A DNA stretch of 64,000 bases from Sulfitobacter donghicola DSW-25 = KCTC 12864 = JCM 14565 (GTDB lineage Bacteria; Pseudomonadota; Alphaproteobacteria; Rhodobacterales; Rhodobacteraceae), in NCBI RefSeq assembly GCF_000622405.1, contig NZ_JASF01000005.1:1178001-1242000 (forward strand). The letters are read 5' to 3'. Shown one piece after another: positions 46,413 through 54,815 of the stretch (position 1 is the stretch's first letter; each line of letters opens with the position of its first letter). The translations under genes and the position numbers were made by a program. The notes under the pieces are model-generated. The model was not told where the DNA came from. It searched no databases and saw only the letters and a program-made list of their open reading frames with translations.

Positions 46413-47088
46413 TATACGCCGCAGCGGCGGCCGCTTTGTCATTTTGGGTATCAGCGCAATCGTCGGCCTTTTGGTGATTGGCGCAGTTGTGATGTTTCTG
46501 GCATTACCTGATGCCAATGCGTTTAACGCACGCGTTGAACATATCTTTATCCAGAACGACAATCTGACCTCCCCTGCCGAAATCAAGCTACTGGAGATCC
46601 TAGCGCAGTCAGGCACTGCTTTTTCTGACACGCTAATGAATTACCGCATTCTAATCGGCGTCCTGCTGATTTTTGCCGCCGCCATGTTGATTGCTGCGAT
46701 TATTTTTCTGACCCTGTTGATCACGTTCAACCGTCGCATGGCCCAGATTGAGAGGACAGGCATTCAGGTATCGTCTCTTTTGATCAGCCGCGAAGAAAAC
46801 AAAGTGTACCTGAACAATCTTGGTTTCAAGCTGACCGATGCGGCGATGGAAACGCTGGCCGTTTTGGCAGAGGCCCGCATGGATGATGATGTAATGTCTG
46901 GGTCCGAAATAGAGGCCGTCATTTCGGGGCGTTCTGCAGCGGATTGCGACGAAGCTGCTGGCGCGACACGGATCAAAAGGCTGCGCGATACTTTGGGCAA
47001 CCAAATGGTCAGCGAGCTGCTGGTAAAGAACATCGCGCGGCGCGGTTATATGCTGGCGATTGATAAGGACGTTATCAAGGTTCTTTAA
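46384..47088 (+). CDS. Membrane protein with C-terminal OmpR-type winged-helix-like domain
   Basis: A 234-residue protein with two membrane helices (about 18-41 and 88-115) enclosing a periplasmic loop of about 45 residues. The C-terminal 120 residues are cytoplasmic. Residues about 135-226 follow the Trans_reg_C pattern: a strand pair ENKVYLNNLGFKLTD, helices, then TRIKRLRDTLG and the closing hairpin ARRGYMLAI, like the recognition helix and GYRL wing of OmpR. ToxR/CadC regulators have the winged helix at the N-terminus, so this order is reversed. The GTG at 46384 has AAAGGA 6 nt upstream. DNA binding is inferred, not proven. Confidence 0.7.
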   Translation: MPDQTSSASDIRRSGGRFVILGISAIVGLLVIGAVVMFLALPDANAFNARVEHIFIQNDNLTSPAEIKLLEILAQSGTAFSDTLMNYRILIGVLLIFAAAMLIAAIIFLTLLITFNRRMAQIERTGIQVSSLLISREENKVYLNNLGFKLTDAAMETLAVLAEARMDDDVMSGSEIEAVISGRSAADCDEAAGATRIKRLRDTLGNQMVSELLVKNIARRGYMLAIDKDVIKVL

Positions 47089-47110
47089 GTTTAGCTTTGC
47101 GCATGGCGCG

Positions 47111-47128
47111 ACACTCGCGGGTGTTTTT
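47111..47128 (+). terminator. Possible terminator after the membrane winged-helix gene
   Basis: ACACT/GGTGT (one G-U pair) closes a CGCG loop and is followed by TTTT. The stem is only 5 bp. It lies 22 bp past the stop codon. Confidence 0.45.
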
Positions 47129-47233
47129 GCCGCCCGTGTTTAGGGGCGACTGATCGCATGGGAACGGCCCCTCTGGTAAATGCCGACAATCCGGCGCTAC
47201 TGTGCGGCGAACCTACGGAAAAGGAAGCCACCG

Positions 47234-48010
47234 ATGCCAGCCCCAGTGAACATGTTCAAGAAAGCCCTAGCGCAGGGTAACATTCAATTTGGCTGCTGGG
47301 CTGCTTTGGGCAATAGCTTTACCACCGAACTGATGGGCCAAGCGGGTTTTGACTGGCTCGTCCTTGACGGAGAACACGGGCCAAATGATCTGCTCTCTAT
47401 TCTATCTCAGCTACAGGTGATCGAGGGCACCGACACGCATGCCGTTGTCCGCGTTCCCGTTGGCGAAACCTATATGTTGAAACAGGTGTTGGATGCGGGT
47501 GCGCAAACGGTATTGGTGCCAATGGTCGAAAGCGCGGATCAAGCAAGGCAGTTGGTACGTGATGTCACCTACCCTCCGCACGGTGATCGGGGGGTGGGCT
47601 ATGCCCTAACCCGAGCCTCAAAATTCAGCACAATCGAGGATTACGGGAAAACCGCAGATGCAGAGATATGCCTGCTGGTGCAGGTGGAAAACCTAAAGGG
47701 ATTGGCAGCACTGGATGAAATCCTGACAGTTGATGGCGTTGACGGCGTTTTCATCGGCCCTGCAGATTTGGCGGCAGACATGGGGCATATTGGCAATGCC
47801 GATCACCCAGACGTACAAGCCGCCATTATGGAGGCACTGGCACGGATCAGCTCTGCCGGAAAAGCACCCGGCATTCTATCGACCCAAGATGGCATGACCA
47901 ATGACGCCATCGCAGCAGGTGCATTATTTGTCGCTGTAGGCGCAGATGTTTTGTTGCTGGGAAATGCTGCACGCGCCCTAGCAAGCAAATGGCAAGCTAC
48001 CAAAACATGA
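47234..48010 (+). CDS. HpcH/HpaI-family class II aldolase
   Basis: A 258-residue metal-dependent aldolase of the 4-hydroxy-2-oxoheptanedioate aldolase family: FGCWAALGNSFTTELMGQAGFDWLVLDGEHGPND, then VLVPMVESADQA, QVENLKGLAALDEIL and the metal site FIGPADLAADMG (quoted in parts). These enzymes cleave 2-oxo-4-hydroxy acids to pyruvate and an aldehyde. The natural substrate is unknown. AAGGA lies 8 nt before the ATG at 47234. The MFS gene overlaps its stop codon, and a paired aldolase and transporter suggest uptake and breakdown of a hydroxy or sugar acid. Confidence 0.9.
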   Translation: MPAPVNMFKKALAQGNIQFGCWAALGNSFTTELMGQAGFDWLVLDGEHGPNDLLSILSQLQVIEGTDTHAVVRVPVGETYMLKQVLDAGAQTVLVPMVESADQARQLVRDVTYPPHGDRGVGYALTRASKFSTIEDYGKTADAEICLLVQVENLKGLAALDEILTVDGVDGVFIGPADLAADMGHIGNADHPDVQAAIMEALARISSAGKAPGILSTQDGMTNDAIAAGALFVAVGADVLLLGNAARALASKWQATKT

Positions 48011-49182
48011 ATACTGGTATAGCGCTGCTAGCGTTCGCTTATGTCCTCAGCCAGTTTTTTCGCGCCTTTCTGGCGGTCCTTAGCCCGTTTTTGGCAACCG
48101 ATATCGGCGCGACACCAGAAGACCTGGCCTTTGCCTCTGGCCTTTGGTTTCTCACCTTTGCCGCGATCCAGCCTCCTGTTGGGTGGGCGTTGGATACCAT
48201 CGGTCCGCGGCGTACTGCGGCTGTGCTATTGCTTATCGGCGGCGGTGGCGGGGCTGCTGTCTTTGCAATGGCGATCGCACCTGCCCACGTCGCAATCGCA
48301 ATGGCACTGATTGGCATCGGCTGCGCGCCCGTTTTGATGGCATCATACTATATTTTTGCTTTGGACCATCCACCTGCGAGGTTTGCCTTTTTGGCCGCCC
48401 TGATGGTTGGCGTCGGGACCTTGGGCAATATCGTCGCTTCATACCCGACCACCATCGCAGCCGAGACCGTGGGCTGGCGCGCCTCGCTTTGGGGGTTGGC
48501 CGCCATATCCTGCGGCACAGCTATCGGCATCTGGTTTGCCGTGCGCGACCCTGTCAAAGAACCAACCGAGCAAAAAGGCAGCTTTGCCGAGGTGCTGCGC
48601 ATCCGCGCGCTTTGGTTCATCTTTCCCTTGCTGTTGGTCAGCTATGCCGAGGTCGGCGCCTTGCGCGGTCTATGGATTGGCCCTTACCTAACCGAAGTCT
48701 TCCACGCCGAACCACGTCTGATCGGGCAGGCCACATTGGCCATGGGCATTGCCATGGTCATCGGCCCAATGGCCTATAGCCCGCTGGACAGAATATTTAA
48801 CACCCGAAAATGGGTCGTCTTTGTTGGCAGTGCAGGTATCCTTCTTTCAACCATCGGGATGCTGCTGCTGATTGATACAGATGTGATGTGGATCATCATC
48901 CTGATGTGCGCAGTTGGTTTCTTTGGCTCGACCTACCCTGCCCTAATGGCCCATGGCCGCAGCCTTTTGCCGCGCCATCTGGTTGGCCGAGGCGTAACTG
49001 TTTTGAACCTGTGCAGTGTTGGCGGCGTGGGAATTGCGCAGGTCTTATCGGGGCGAATCCATTCTGCCTATTCCAAACAAGAGCTAGTCGCGCTTCCCTA
49101 CACGATGATCCTTCTTTTCTTTGCTGTGTTGGTGACTATTGGCCTCATCCTTTACCTGTTTTCAACAGATACAAAGCCGTAA
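48007..49182 (+). CDS. MFS transporter
   Basis: A 391-residue twelve-helix major facilitator: first helix NTGIALLAFAYVLSQFFRAFLAV, the loop 2-3 motif GWALDTIGPRRTAAVLLL, and a long central cytoplasmic loop near residue 185-195. The substrate is unknown. The ATG at 48007 gives an ATGA overlap with the aldolase stop; another in-frame ATG is at 47989. Neither has a clear ribosome site, so coupling to the aldolase is likely. Confidence 0.88.
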   Translation: MNTGIALLAFAYVLSQFFRAFLAVLSPFLATDIGATPEDLAFASGLWFLTFAAIQPPVGWALDTIGPRRTAAVLLLIGGGGGAAVFAMAIAPAHVAIAMALIGIGCAPVLMASYYIFALDHPPARFAFLAALMVGVGTLGNIVASYPTTIAAETVGWRASLWGLAAISCGTAIGIWFAVRDPVKEPTEQKGSFAEVLRIRALWFIFPLLLVSYAEVGALRGLWIGPYLTEVFHAEPRLIGQATLAMGIAMVIGPMAYSPLDRIFNTRKWVVFVGSAGILLSTIGMLLLIDTDVMWIIILMCAVGFFGSTYPALMAHGRSLLPRHLVGRGVTVLNLCSVGGVGIAQVLSGRIHSAYSKQELVALPYTMILLFFAVLVTIGLILYLFSTDTKP

Positions 49183-49260
49183 TGCCCCTGCCCCTTTCAA
49201 ATAGGGCAAAAGCGGTATAACAGGCCCGCACCATCATACACACAAACTGGAGAAAACGAG

Positions 49261-50283
49261 ATGGGTTATCGCGTTGTTATCGCCGGTGCCACAGGCAATG
49301 TGGGCCGTGAAATGCTGAACATTCTGGCCGAGCGCCAGTTCCCTGTAGACGAAATCGCAGTACTTGCCAGCCGCAGGTCACTGGGTACGGAAGTCAGCTT
49401 TGGCGACAAGACGGTTAAGACGCAAGACCTTGATACGTTCGACTTCACTGGCTGGGATATGGCGCTGTTCGCTGTTGGCTCTGACGCCACAAAGAAATAC
49501 GCGCCATTGGCGGCAAAAGCGGGATGTGTCGTGATCGATAACTCGTCGCTGTACCGCTATGACGCGGATATTCCGTTGATCGTCCCTGAGGTAAACCCAG
49601 AGGCCGTTCACCAGTATTCCAACAAAAACATCATCGCTAACCCCAACTGTTCGACCGCGCAGATGGTTGTGGCGCTAAAGCCGCTACATGACCGCGCAAC
49701 GATCAAACGCGTTGTGGTCAGCACGTATCAGTCCGTTTCCGGTTCCGGAAAAGAGGGCGCTGACGAGCTGTGGGAACAGACCAAGAGCATCTACAACCCG
49801 ATCAAAGATGTGCCACCGAACAAGTTCCAAAAGCAGATCGCGTTTAACGTAATCCCGCAGATCGACGTGTTCATGGATTCCGGCGACACCAAAGAAGAAT
49901 GGAAGATGATGGTTGAGACGAAGAAAATCGTCGACCCTTCCATCAAAGTGACAGCAACATGTGTTCGCGTTCCTGTCTTTGTTGGGCACGCGGAATCGAT
50001 CAACATCGAATTCGAAGACCATCTGGACGAAAACGAAGCCCGCGACATCCTGCAAGAAGCACCAGGTATCATGGTGATCGATAAGCGCGAAGCGGGTGGC
50101 TATGTTACCCCGATCGAATGCGTTGGCGACTTTGCCACGTTCATCAGCCGTATCCGTCAAGACAGCACGATCGACAATGGCATCAACCTGTGGTGCGTTT
50201 CTGACAACCTGCGCAAGGGTGCTGCCCTGAACGCGGTTCAGATCGCCGAACTCTTGGGTCGTGAAGTGCTCAAGAAAGGCTGA
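49261..50283 (+). CDS. asd: Aspartate-semialdehyde dehydrogenase
   Basis: Asd makes aspartate semialdehyde for lysine, threonine, methionine and diaminopimelate. The 340-residue protein has the NADP motif VVIAGATGNVGREML, the active-site cysteine C130 in NPNCSTAQM, the SVSGSGKEGADEL loop and the catalytic histidine region VFVGHAESINIEF. AACTGGAGAAAACGAG precedes the ATG. A strong terminator follows, so the gene is monocistronic or the end of the run. Codon use is strongly biased, fitting high expression. Confidence 0.96.
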   Translation: MGYRVVIAGATGNVGREMLNILAERQFPVDEIAVLASRRSLGTEVSFGDKTVKTQDLDTFDFTGWDMALFAVGSDATKKYAPLAAKAGCVVIDNSSLYRYDADIPLIVPEVNPEAVHQYSNKNIIANPNCSTAQMVVALKPLHDRATIKRVVVSTYQSVSGSGKEGADELWEQTKSIYNPIKDVPPNKFQKQIAFNVIPQIDVFMDSGDTKEEWKMMVETKKIVDPSIKVTATCVRVPVFVGHAESINIEFEDHLDENEARDILQEAPGIMVIDKREAGGYVTPIECVGDFATFISRIRQDSTIDNGINLWCVSDNLRKGAALNAVQIAELLGREVLKKG

Positions 50284-50307
50284 TTTCCGCCCAAATCAAA
50301 GACCTAG

Positions 50308-50340
50308 AGGGGTGCCTGAAAGGGCGCCCCTTTTTCTTTT
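50308..50340 (+). terminator. Rho-independent terminator of asd
   Basis: A 9-bp stem AGGGGTGCC/GGCGCCCCT (one G-U pair) with a 6-nt loop is followed by TTTTCTTTT. Confidence 0.9.
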
Positions 50341-50387
50341 CAACGACGCATTGCATGGTAACGGGACTTAAAAAGGACTTTGTGATT

Positions 50388-52010
50388 ATGCGTTTTCTTT
50401 CTGTTGCTCTTGTTGCTTTACCGCTGCCTATTATGGCGGAAACATTCACCACAACATCATCGCCCACGGCCGCGACTGTTTATTCTGGCTTTGCCATGGT
50501 GACTCGGGAAGTAAGCGTCGAGGTACCCGCTGGCGCGCATCAGATCATCTTGCCCGACCTGCCTCAATGGGTGGACGCAGGCAGCCTTCGCGCCAGCATC
50601 TCGGGCGCTGATATTACCAGCACAAGGTTGCGCACAGCGGCATTGCCACCCCAACCAGACAGCGACAGCCAAGCGGTTGTTGCTGCCAAAGAACAGATCA
50701 AACTAGCGGAACGCGCCCTGCGGGATTTGGATGACGCGATCCAAGACGCTGAGCTGGCCATTCAATCTGCTGAAGCGCGCCTCGCGTTTCTAGGCAACCT
50801 TTCTTCGAGTGAGACACTGCCCTCTGATCCCCTAGCGCTGGCCGAATTGGCCGCGATGATCGAGGCCCAGACCCTGACCGCCAAACAAACCCAGCTTAAC
50901 GCACAACGGGAAGCACGCCAGATTTCAGAGGCCCGCCCTGATTTGCTACGCGATCTAGAGGATGCAAAAGCCGCACTAGACGCGCTTACCCCTCCTGCGG
51001 AACCAAAGGCCTTACTGGCCTTGTCTGTTGACGCAAAAGAGGCTGGTACAATCATCGCAACCGTTAGTTACCCTGCGCGCGCGTCATGGCAACCAACCTA
51101 TGATGTCGCCCTCGCCACAGGCGACGACGCCACAATGACGCTGCGCCGCGCCGCGCTTGTGCATCAGAACACTGGCGAAAATTGGGACAACATCGCGCTG
51201 ACCCTTTCGACCCTGACACCTAGTGGCCAGATTGTTCCATCCGAGCTTTATCCGCCCCTCCTGCGGTTTGAAGACCCCCAGTTGCGGGCCAAACTTCAAC
51301 GATCAGTAAGCGGCCTCAGCGCCGGTATGGCTGAGGATGTTGCGGAACCTGCAATGATGGAAGCCGCCCCTAGTCCGCAACCCAATTTTGACGGACCCGG
51401 TGTTCGCTACACACTCCCCTCCCCGATCAGCATCGCCCAAAATGCCGAAGGGGCGCGTGTAGAGCTGGACGCGCTCGAATTTGGCGCACGCGTTTTCGCC
51501 CGTGCAGTGCCAGCCAGCGACCAGACAGCGTTTCTGATGGCGGAATCTGAAAACGCCAGCAAAGAGTCCCTTCTTGCCGCCAATAGCGCGCAGATTTTTG
51601 TGGACGGTACCCTTGTAGGGCAAAGCTATTTCTCGGCGGTGCCTGCGGGGGGCGAGATCGTTCAGGCCTTTGGCCCGATCGAAGATTTGCGGCTAAAACG
51701 AACAGTGCTTGACCTAAGTGAAGGGGATCGCGGCTTGATCAGCCGAACCAATGCGCAAACTCAGGAAATCCGCATGGAAATCGAAAACCTTGGCGCGAAA
51801 GCATGGGATGTCGAGCTGTTGGAGGCGATCCCTTACAGCGAACAAGACGATTTGGAAATCGAATGGAGCGCCAAGCCGCAGCCAAGCATCACCGACGTAG
51901 ATAACCGCCGCGGCCTTATGCAATGGAACTTTTCCATTGGTGCCAATGATAACAAAGAGATCACAACCGAGCAGTTCATTCGCTGGCCGGATGGCAAAGT
52001 GCTGCGTTAG
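50388..52010 (+). CDS. DUF4139 (mucoidy inhibitor MuiA-like) exported protein
   Basis: A 540-residue protein with a signal peptide (FLSVALVALPLPIMA, cleavage after residue 18 or so), an N-terminal DUF4140 domain (about 25-120: VTREVSVEVPAGAHQIILPDLP), a coiled coil (about 90-205, many Ala, Glu and Gln) and the C-terminal DUF4139 beta domain (from about 210: TIIATVSYPARASWQPTYDV, ending in NDNKEITTEQFIRWPDGK). MuiA-like proteins are poorly understood envelope proteins. The ATG at 50388 is preferred for the signal peptide; a GTG at 50382 is better spaced from AAAGGA. It converges on the RHH gene with a 4-bp stop overlap. Confidence 0.88.
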   Translation: MRFLSVALVALPLPIMAETFTTTSSPTAATVYSGFAMVTREVSVEVPAGAHQIILPDLPQWVDAGSLRASISGADITSTRLRTAALPPQPDSDSQAVVAAKEQIKLAERALRDLDDAIQDAELAIQSAEARLAFLGNLSSSETLPSDPLALAELAAMIEAQTLTAKQTQLNAQREARQISEARPDLLRDLEDAKAALDALTPPAEPKALLALSVDAKEAGTIIATVSYPARASWQPTYDVALATGDDATMTLRRAALVHQNTGENWDNIALTLSTLTPSGQIVPSELYPPLLRFEDPQLRAKLQRSVSGLSAGMAEDVAEPAMMEAAPSPQPNFDGPGVRYTLPSPISIAQNAEGARVELDALEFGARVFARAVPASDQTAFLMAESENASKESLLAANSAQIFVDGTLVGQSYFSAVPAGGEIVQAFGPIEDLRLKRTVLDLSEGDRGLISRTNAQTQEIRMEIENLGAKAWDVELLEAIPYSEQDDLEIEWSAKPQPSITDVDNRRGLMQWNFSIGANDNKEITTEQFIRWPDGKVLR

Positions 52011-52720
52011 GCGCCCGTCACCACAAAGCCATCTGGTGCTAAATATCCGGTAACATCTAGAGGGTGACCAGGCATGGCTGCCCTGAACCGTTTGACCAAA
52101 GTTTGATACCGCAGCCCAAGCGCGCCTAAGTTACACAGATGCCGCCCTGTAGAAGTGACATAGATCGCCAGACCAGCACCAACAGGCCGCAGCTCCATCC
52201 CCTCAACCGCGAGGCGGTTTATCAGATCTGGCCAGCTCTTGGCCTCTGCAAACAGGTTTTTCAGCAGGGCCAACCGCGTTGCATCAATGCGACCTGCAGG
52301 CATAGTTTCTGTTTTCATACTGCATTTAGGGTGAGCAGGAATCGGGCCAAGACGTTCTTTCAGGTCAGCATAAGGGTATCCGATATCGCGACCATGGCAC
52401 AGCTTGGTCCCACAGCTTTTCTTTATCAGCGCAATATCATCGCCTTCCTTGTGCACAGCATACCCGTGCAACCTTAAGCGAGTGGTCAATTCAGACCAAT
52501 CCGCAGCCTCTGCGAGGTCTCGCCCCACTAGAACGCGAAAGGCGTCCAACAGGCTATCACTGGAAACCTTGGAACCGCCTGCCAGCACCTGACGATCAAC
52601 TTCACGTTTCAAAAGCTGGCGAACCATATGCCCAACGCTCACATCCTGCGCGGTAGCAACACGTTGCGCGCCTGACAGCAATTCGCGCGGTAACCTAAGG
52701 GTGACTGATTCCAAATCCAT
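52007..52720 (-). CDS. RHH-like DNA-binding protein with two relaxase-associated repeats
   Basis: A 237-residue protein. Residues 1-45 look like a ribbon-helix-helix: strand SVTLRLPRELLSG, helix, SVGHMVRQLLKREVD. Two later segments (about 55-125 and 146-213) are internal duplicates: W-x-x-L-x-x-R-L with EG or HG, a short strand, LC, then LxxRxG/F. The same pattern (W-L-L-G-strand-SKLExRFG) is familiar from the middle part of MobA/TraI-type relaxases. No nuclease motif or mobility gene is present. The function is unknown. A CtrA box and an AACCTAGGTT palindrome lie directly upstream. Confidence 0.7.
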   Translation of the reverse strand: MDLESVTLRLPRELLSGAQRVATAQDVSVGHMVRQLLKREVDRQVLAGGSKVSSDSLLDAFRVLVGRDLAEAADWSELTTRLRLHGYAVHKEGDDIALIKKSCGTKLCHGRDIGYPYADLKERLGPIPAHPKCSMKTETMPAGRIDATRLALLKNLFAEAKSWPDLINRLAVEGMELRPVGAGLAIYVTSTGRHLCNLGALGLRYQTLVKRFRAAMPGHPLDVTGYLAPDGFVVTGA

Positions 52721-52745
52721 ACCTAAGCCTGCGACAACCTAGGTT
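52693..52745. promoter_or_regulatory. ACCTAAG repeats and AACCTAGGTT palindrome at the RHH gene start
   Basis: ACCTAAG occurs at 52693-52699 and 52721-52727, and the related AACCTAGGTT palindrome at 52736-52745, bracketing the start codon of the RHH gene. RHH proteins usually bind such short repeats near their own promoters, so autoregulation is plausible. Confidence 0.35.
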
Positions 52746-52758
52746 AATGACCCGTTAA
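52744..52758. promoter_or_regulatory. CtrA-binding box (TTAA-N7-TTAA)
   Basis: TTAA-TGACCCG-TTAA is an exact match to the CtrA consensus, 24-38 bp upstream of the RHH gene and 223-237 bp from the divergent HPt-like gene. The position is consistent with control of the leftward gene. Confidence 0.65.
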
Positions 52759-52980
52759 CATCGAGCCGCACCCTCAGGACGGATTGGATTTAAAAGGTAA
52801 AACAGCGCCATTGACGTGGCGCCCAACGACCCACATTGAAAAATCTCGACGCGTGAACGCCTCTAGCGATATGCAGAATTCACACCAAATTCGAAAGAAA
52901 ACGCTGTTCCTTGGCAACCATTTGAAAACCCTAAACCGTGATAACTCCATTTGCCGTGGGGGCGTACTTAGGGGTGAGAC

Positions 52981-53361
52981 ATGAACGAAGTAATCAAAAT
53001 CCGGCTATCCGAGCAGGTTCAGTTGGATCAGGGAAGGCTTGGGCTGCTCTATACGCAATTGGGTGACGCAGGCGCGGAAAGCGTTGTTTGCCGCGCGATG
53101 GAGGAACTCGCAGTGCGGCTTTCGCAATGTGAAACATTGTGGCGCAACAACAACCAGACCCAGCTGCGCAAACATGCGCGATCTCTCATTGCGATTTCCG
53201 ATCAGATCGGGATGGACAAACTGGCGCAGATTTCCAGCGATGTAACCCATGCAATTGATGCGCAGGATGATGTGGCGATCGCAGCCACCCTATCGCGGCT
53301 TTTGCGGATCGGTGAAAAATCTCTGGCAGCTATTTGGATCATGGATGATCTCAGCCTATGA
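52981..53361 (+). CDS. HPt-like helical protein
   Basis: A 126-residue all-helical protein. The segment QLRKHARSLIAISDQIGMDKLA (H65) with the following acidic helix resembles the histidine phosphotransfer motif, normally aHxLKGsaxxxGaxxL. The canonical KG after the histidine is replaced by RS. Such proteins relay phosphate between kinases and receivers or act as inactive adaptors. No kinase is adjacent; the lone receiver at 42874 is a possible but unproven partner. AGGGGTGAGAC precedes the ATG. The M17 peptidase gene follows after 71 bp. Confidence 0.65.
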   Translation: MNEVIKIRLSEQVQLDQGRLGLLYTQLGDAGAESVVCRAMEELAVRLSQCETLWRNNNQTQLRKHARSLIAISDQIGMDKLAQISSDVTHAIDAQDDVAIAATLSRLLRIGEKSLAAIWIMDDLSL

Positions 53362-53432
53362 GGGTGGTTGCAGCCTTTGCACGATGGGATAGTCTGCGTT
53401 GAAATAGATACCCACTGAAAGGTTGCCACCCT

Positions 53433-54815
53433 ATGACTCTCAGCTTTGCAGCACCCGCTGATAACGCAATTGATCTGAATGTAATATCTCAGGATGATCT
53501 AGGGAACTGGCTGGAAAACCAACCTGCAGCGACAAAGGCTTGGGTTTTGGCAAACGGGTTTTCTGGCCGGATTGGCGAAGCATTGGTTGTGCCGGATACG
53601 GAAGGGCAACCAAGGCTTGCGCTGGCGGGATACGGGTCAACTGCCGCGCGTGCGCGGGGTCGCTTCGCCTTGGCTGCTGCGGCGACAAAACTGCCATCAG
53701 GCGATTACCGCATCACCAGCGGATTGCCCGATGATCAAGCCGAGGTAGAGGCATTGGGGTGGTTGCTGAGCGGTTATCGTTTTGATCGCTATAAGTCAGC
53801 CACACCGATGCGGGCACATTTGGTTGCCCCTGATGGGATCGACGTTGCGAAGGTAGAAGCGATTGCGAATGGGGAAGCTTTGACCCGAACGCTGATCAAT
53901 ACACCTGCCTCTGATATGGGGCCGCCAGATTTAGAGAAAGCTGCGCGTGAACTTGCGGGCGCACATGGGGCCTCCATCAATGTGATCGTGGGCGACGAGC
54001 TGTTAAAAGAGAACCTACCGATGATCCATACGGTGGGACGCGCAGCAAATCGTGCGCCTCGGTTGATCGATATCCGCTGGGGTGGCTCTGGCCCGACACT
54101 CACCTTGGTTGGGAAAGGTGTTTGCTTTGACACGGGCGGCCTTAACATCAAACCCGGATCGTCGATGGGTTTGATGAAAAAAGACATGGGCGGAGCGGCG
54201 GCTGTGCTGGGGCTTGCCCATATGATTATGGCGGCCAAAGCGAATGTTCAGTTGCGGGTTCTCATTCCTGCAGTCGAAAATTCCATATCCGACAATGCTT
54301 ATCGCCCTCAGGATATCCTGACCTCCCGCAAGGGGCTAACCGTTGAAATCAACAACACCGACGCCGAAGGGCGGTTGGTTTTGGCAGATGCGCTGGCCCT
54401 TGCGGATGAGGAAAAACCGGATCAGATCATTTCTATGGCGACCTTAACAGGGGCCGCTCGTGTAGCTGTTGGCCCCGACCTTGCCCCGTATTTTAGCGAT
54501 GATGCAAATTTCGTAACCGCGCTGGAGGCTTCGGCCGCAAAGGTCAGCGACCCTGTTTGGCGCATGCCCTTCCACACGCCTTATGAATCGATGATCGAAC
54601 CCGACATTGCTGATCTAGATAACGCACCCAAAGGTGGCTTTGCAGGCTGCATCACAGCGGCTCTTTTCCTGCGCCGGTTCGTTACCGATAGTAACTACGC
54701 GCACTTCGACATATACGGCTGGCAACCCAGCGCTGCACCCGCACGCGCTAAAGGTGGCGTCGGGCAAGGAACCCGCGCGCTGCTAGATGCTATCGACAGG
54801 ATTTTGACCCCATGA
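53433..54815 (+). CDS. Leucyl aminopeptidase family (M17) peptidase
   Basis: A 460-residue M17 enzyme. The catalytic domain has VGKGVCFDTGGLNIKPG, the metal-binding MKKDMGGAA and the signature NTDAEGRLVLADAL, which supplies two-zinc ligands and the bicarbonate-binding arginine. It removes N-terminal residues from peptides in the cytoplasm. The N-terminal domain is shorter than PepA and lacks its DNA-binding features as far as can be seen. AAGG precedes the ATG. The C40 peptidase gene overlaps by 4 bp. Confidence 0.93.
   Translation: MTLSFAAPADNAIDLNVISQDDLGNWLENQPAATKAWVLANGFSGRIGEALVVPDTEGQPRLALAGYGSTAARARGRFALAAAATKLPSGDYRITSGLPDDQAEVEALGWLLSGYRFDRYKSATPMRAHLVAPDGIDVAKVEAIANGEALTRTLINTPASDMGPPDLEKAARELAGAHGASINVIVGDELLKENLPMIHTVGRAANRAPRLIDIRWGGSGPTLTLVGKGVCFDTGGLNIKPGSSMGLMKKDMGGAAAVLGLAHMIMAAKANVQLRVLIPAVENSISDNAYRPQDILTSRKGLTVEINNTDAEGRLVLADALALADEEKPDQIISMATLTGAARVAVGPDLAPYFSDDANFVTALEASAAKVSDPVWRMPFHTPYESMIEPDIADLDNAPKGGFAGCITAALFLRRFVTDSNYAHFDIYGWQPSAAPARAKGGVGQGTRALLDAIDRILTP

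Noticed and set aside
48144..48779. 211-codon plus-strand frame inside the MFS gene
   Set aside because: It is an out-of-frame shadow rich in Arg and Cys. The MFS frame has clear membrane helices.
52784..52984. 66-codon plus-strand frame between the RHH and HPt-like genes
   Set aside because: Basic, unstructured product without a ribosome site that ends inside the start of the HPt-like gene. The region is better read as a promoter.
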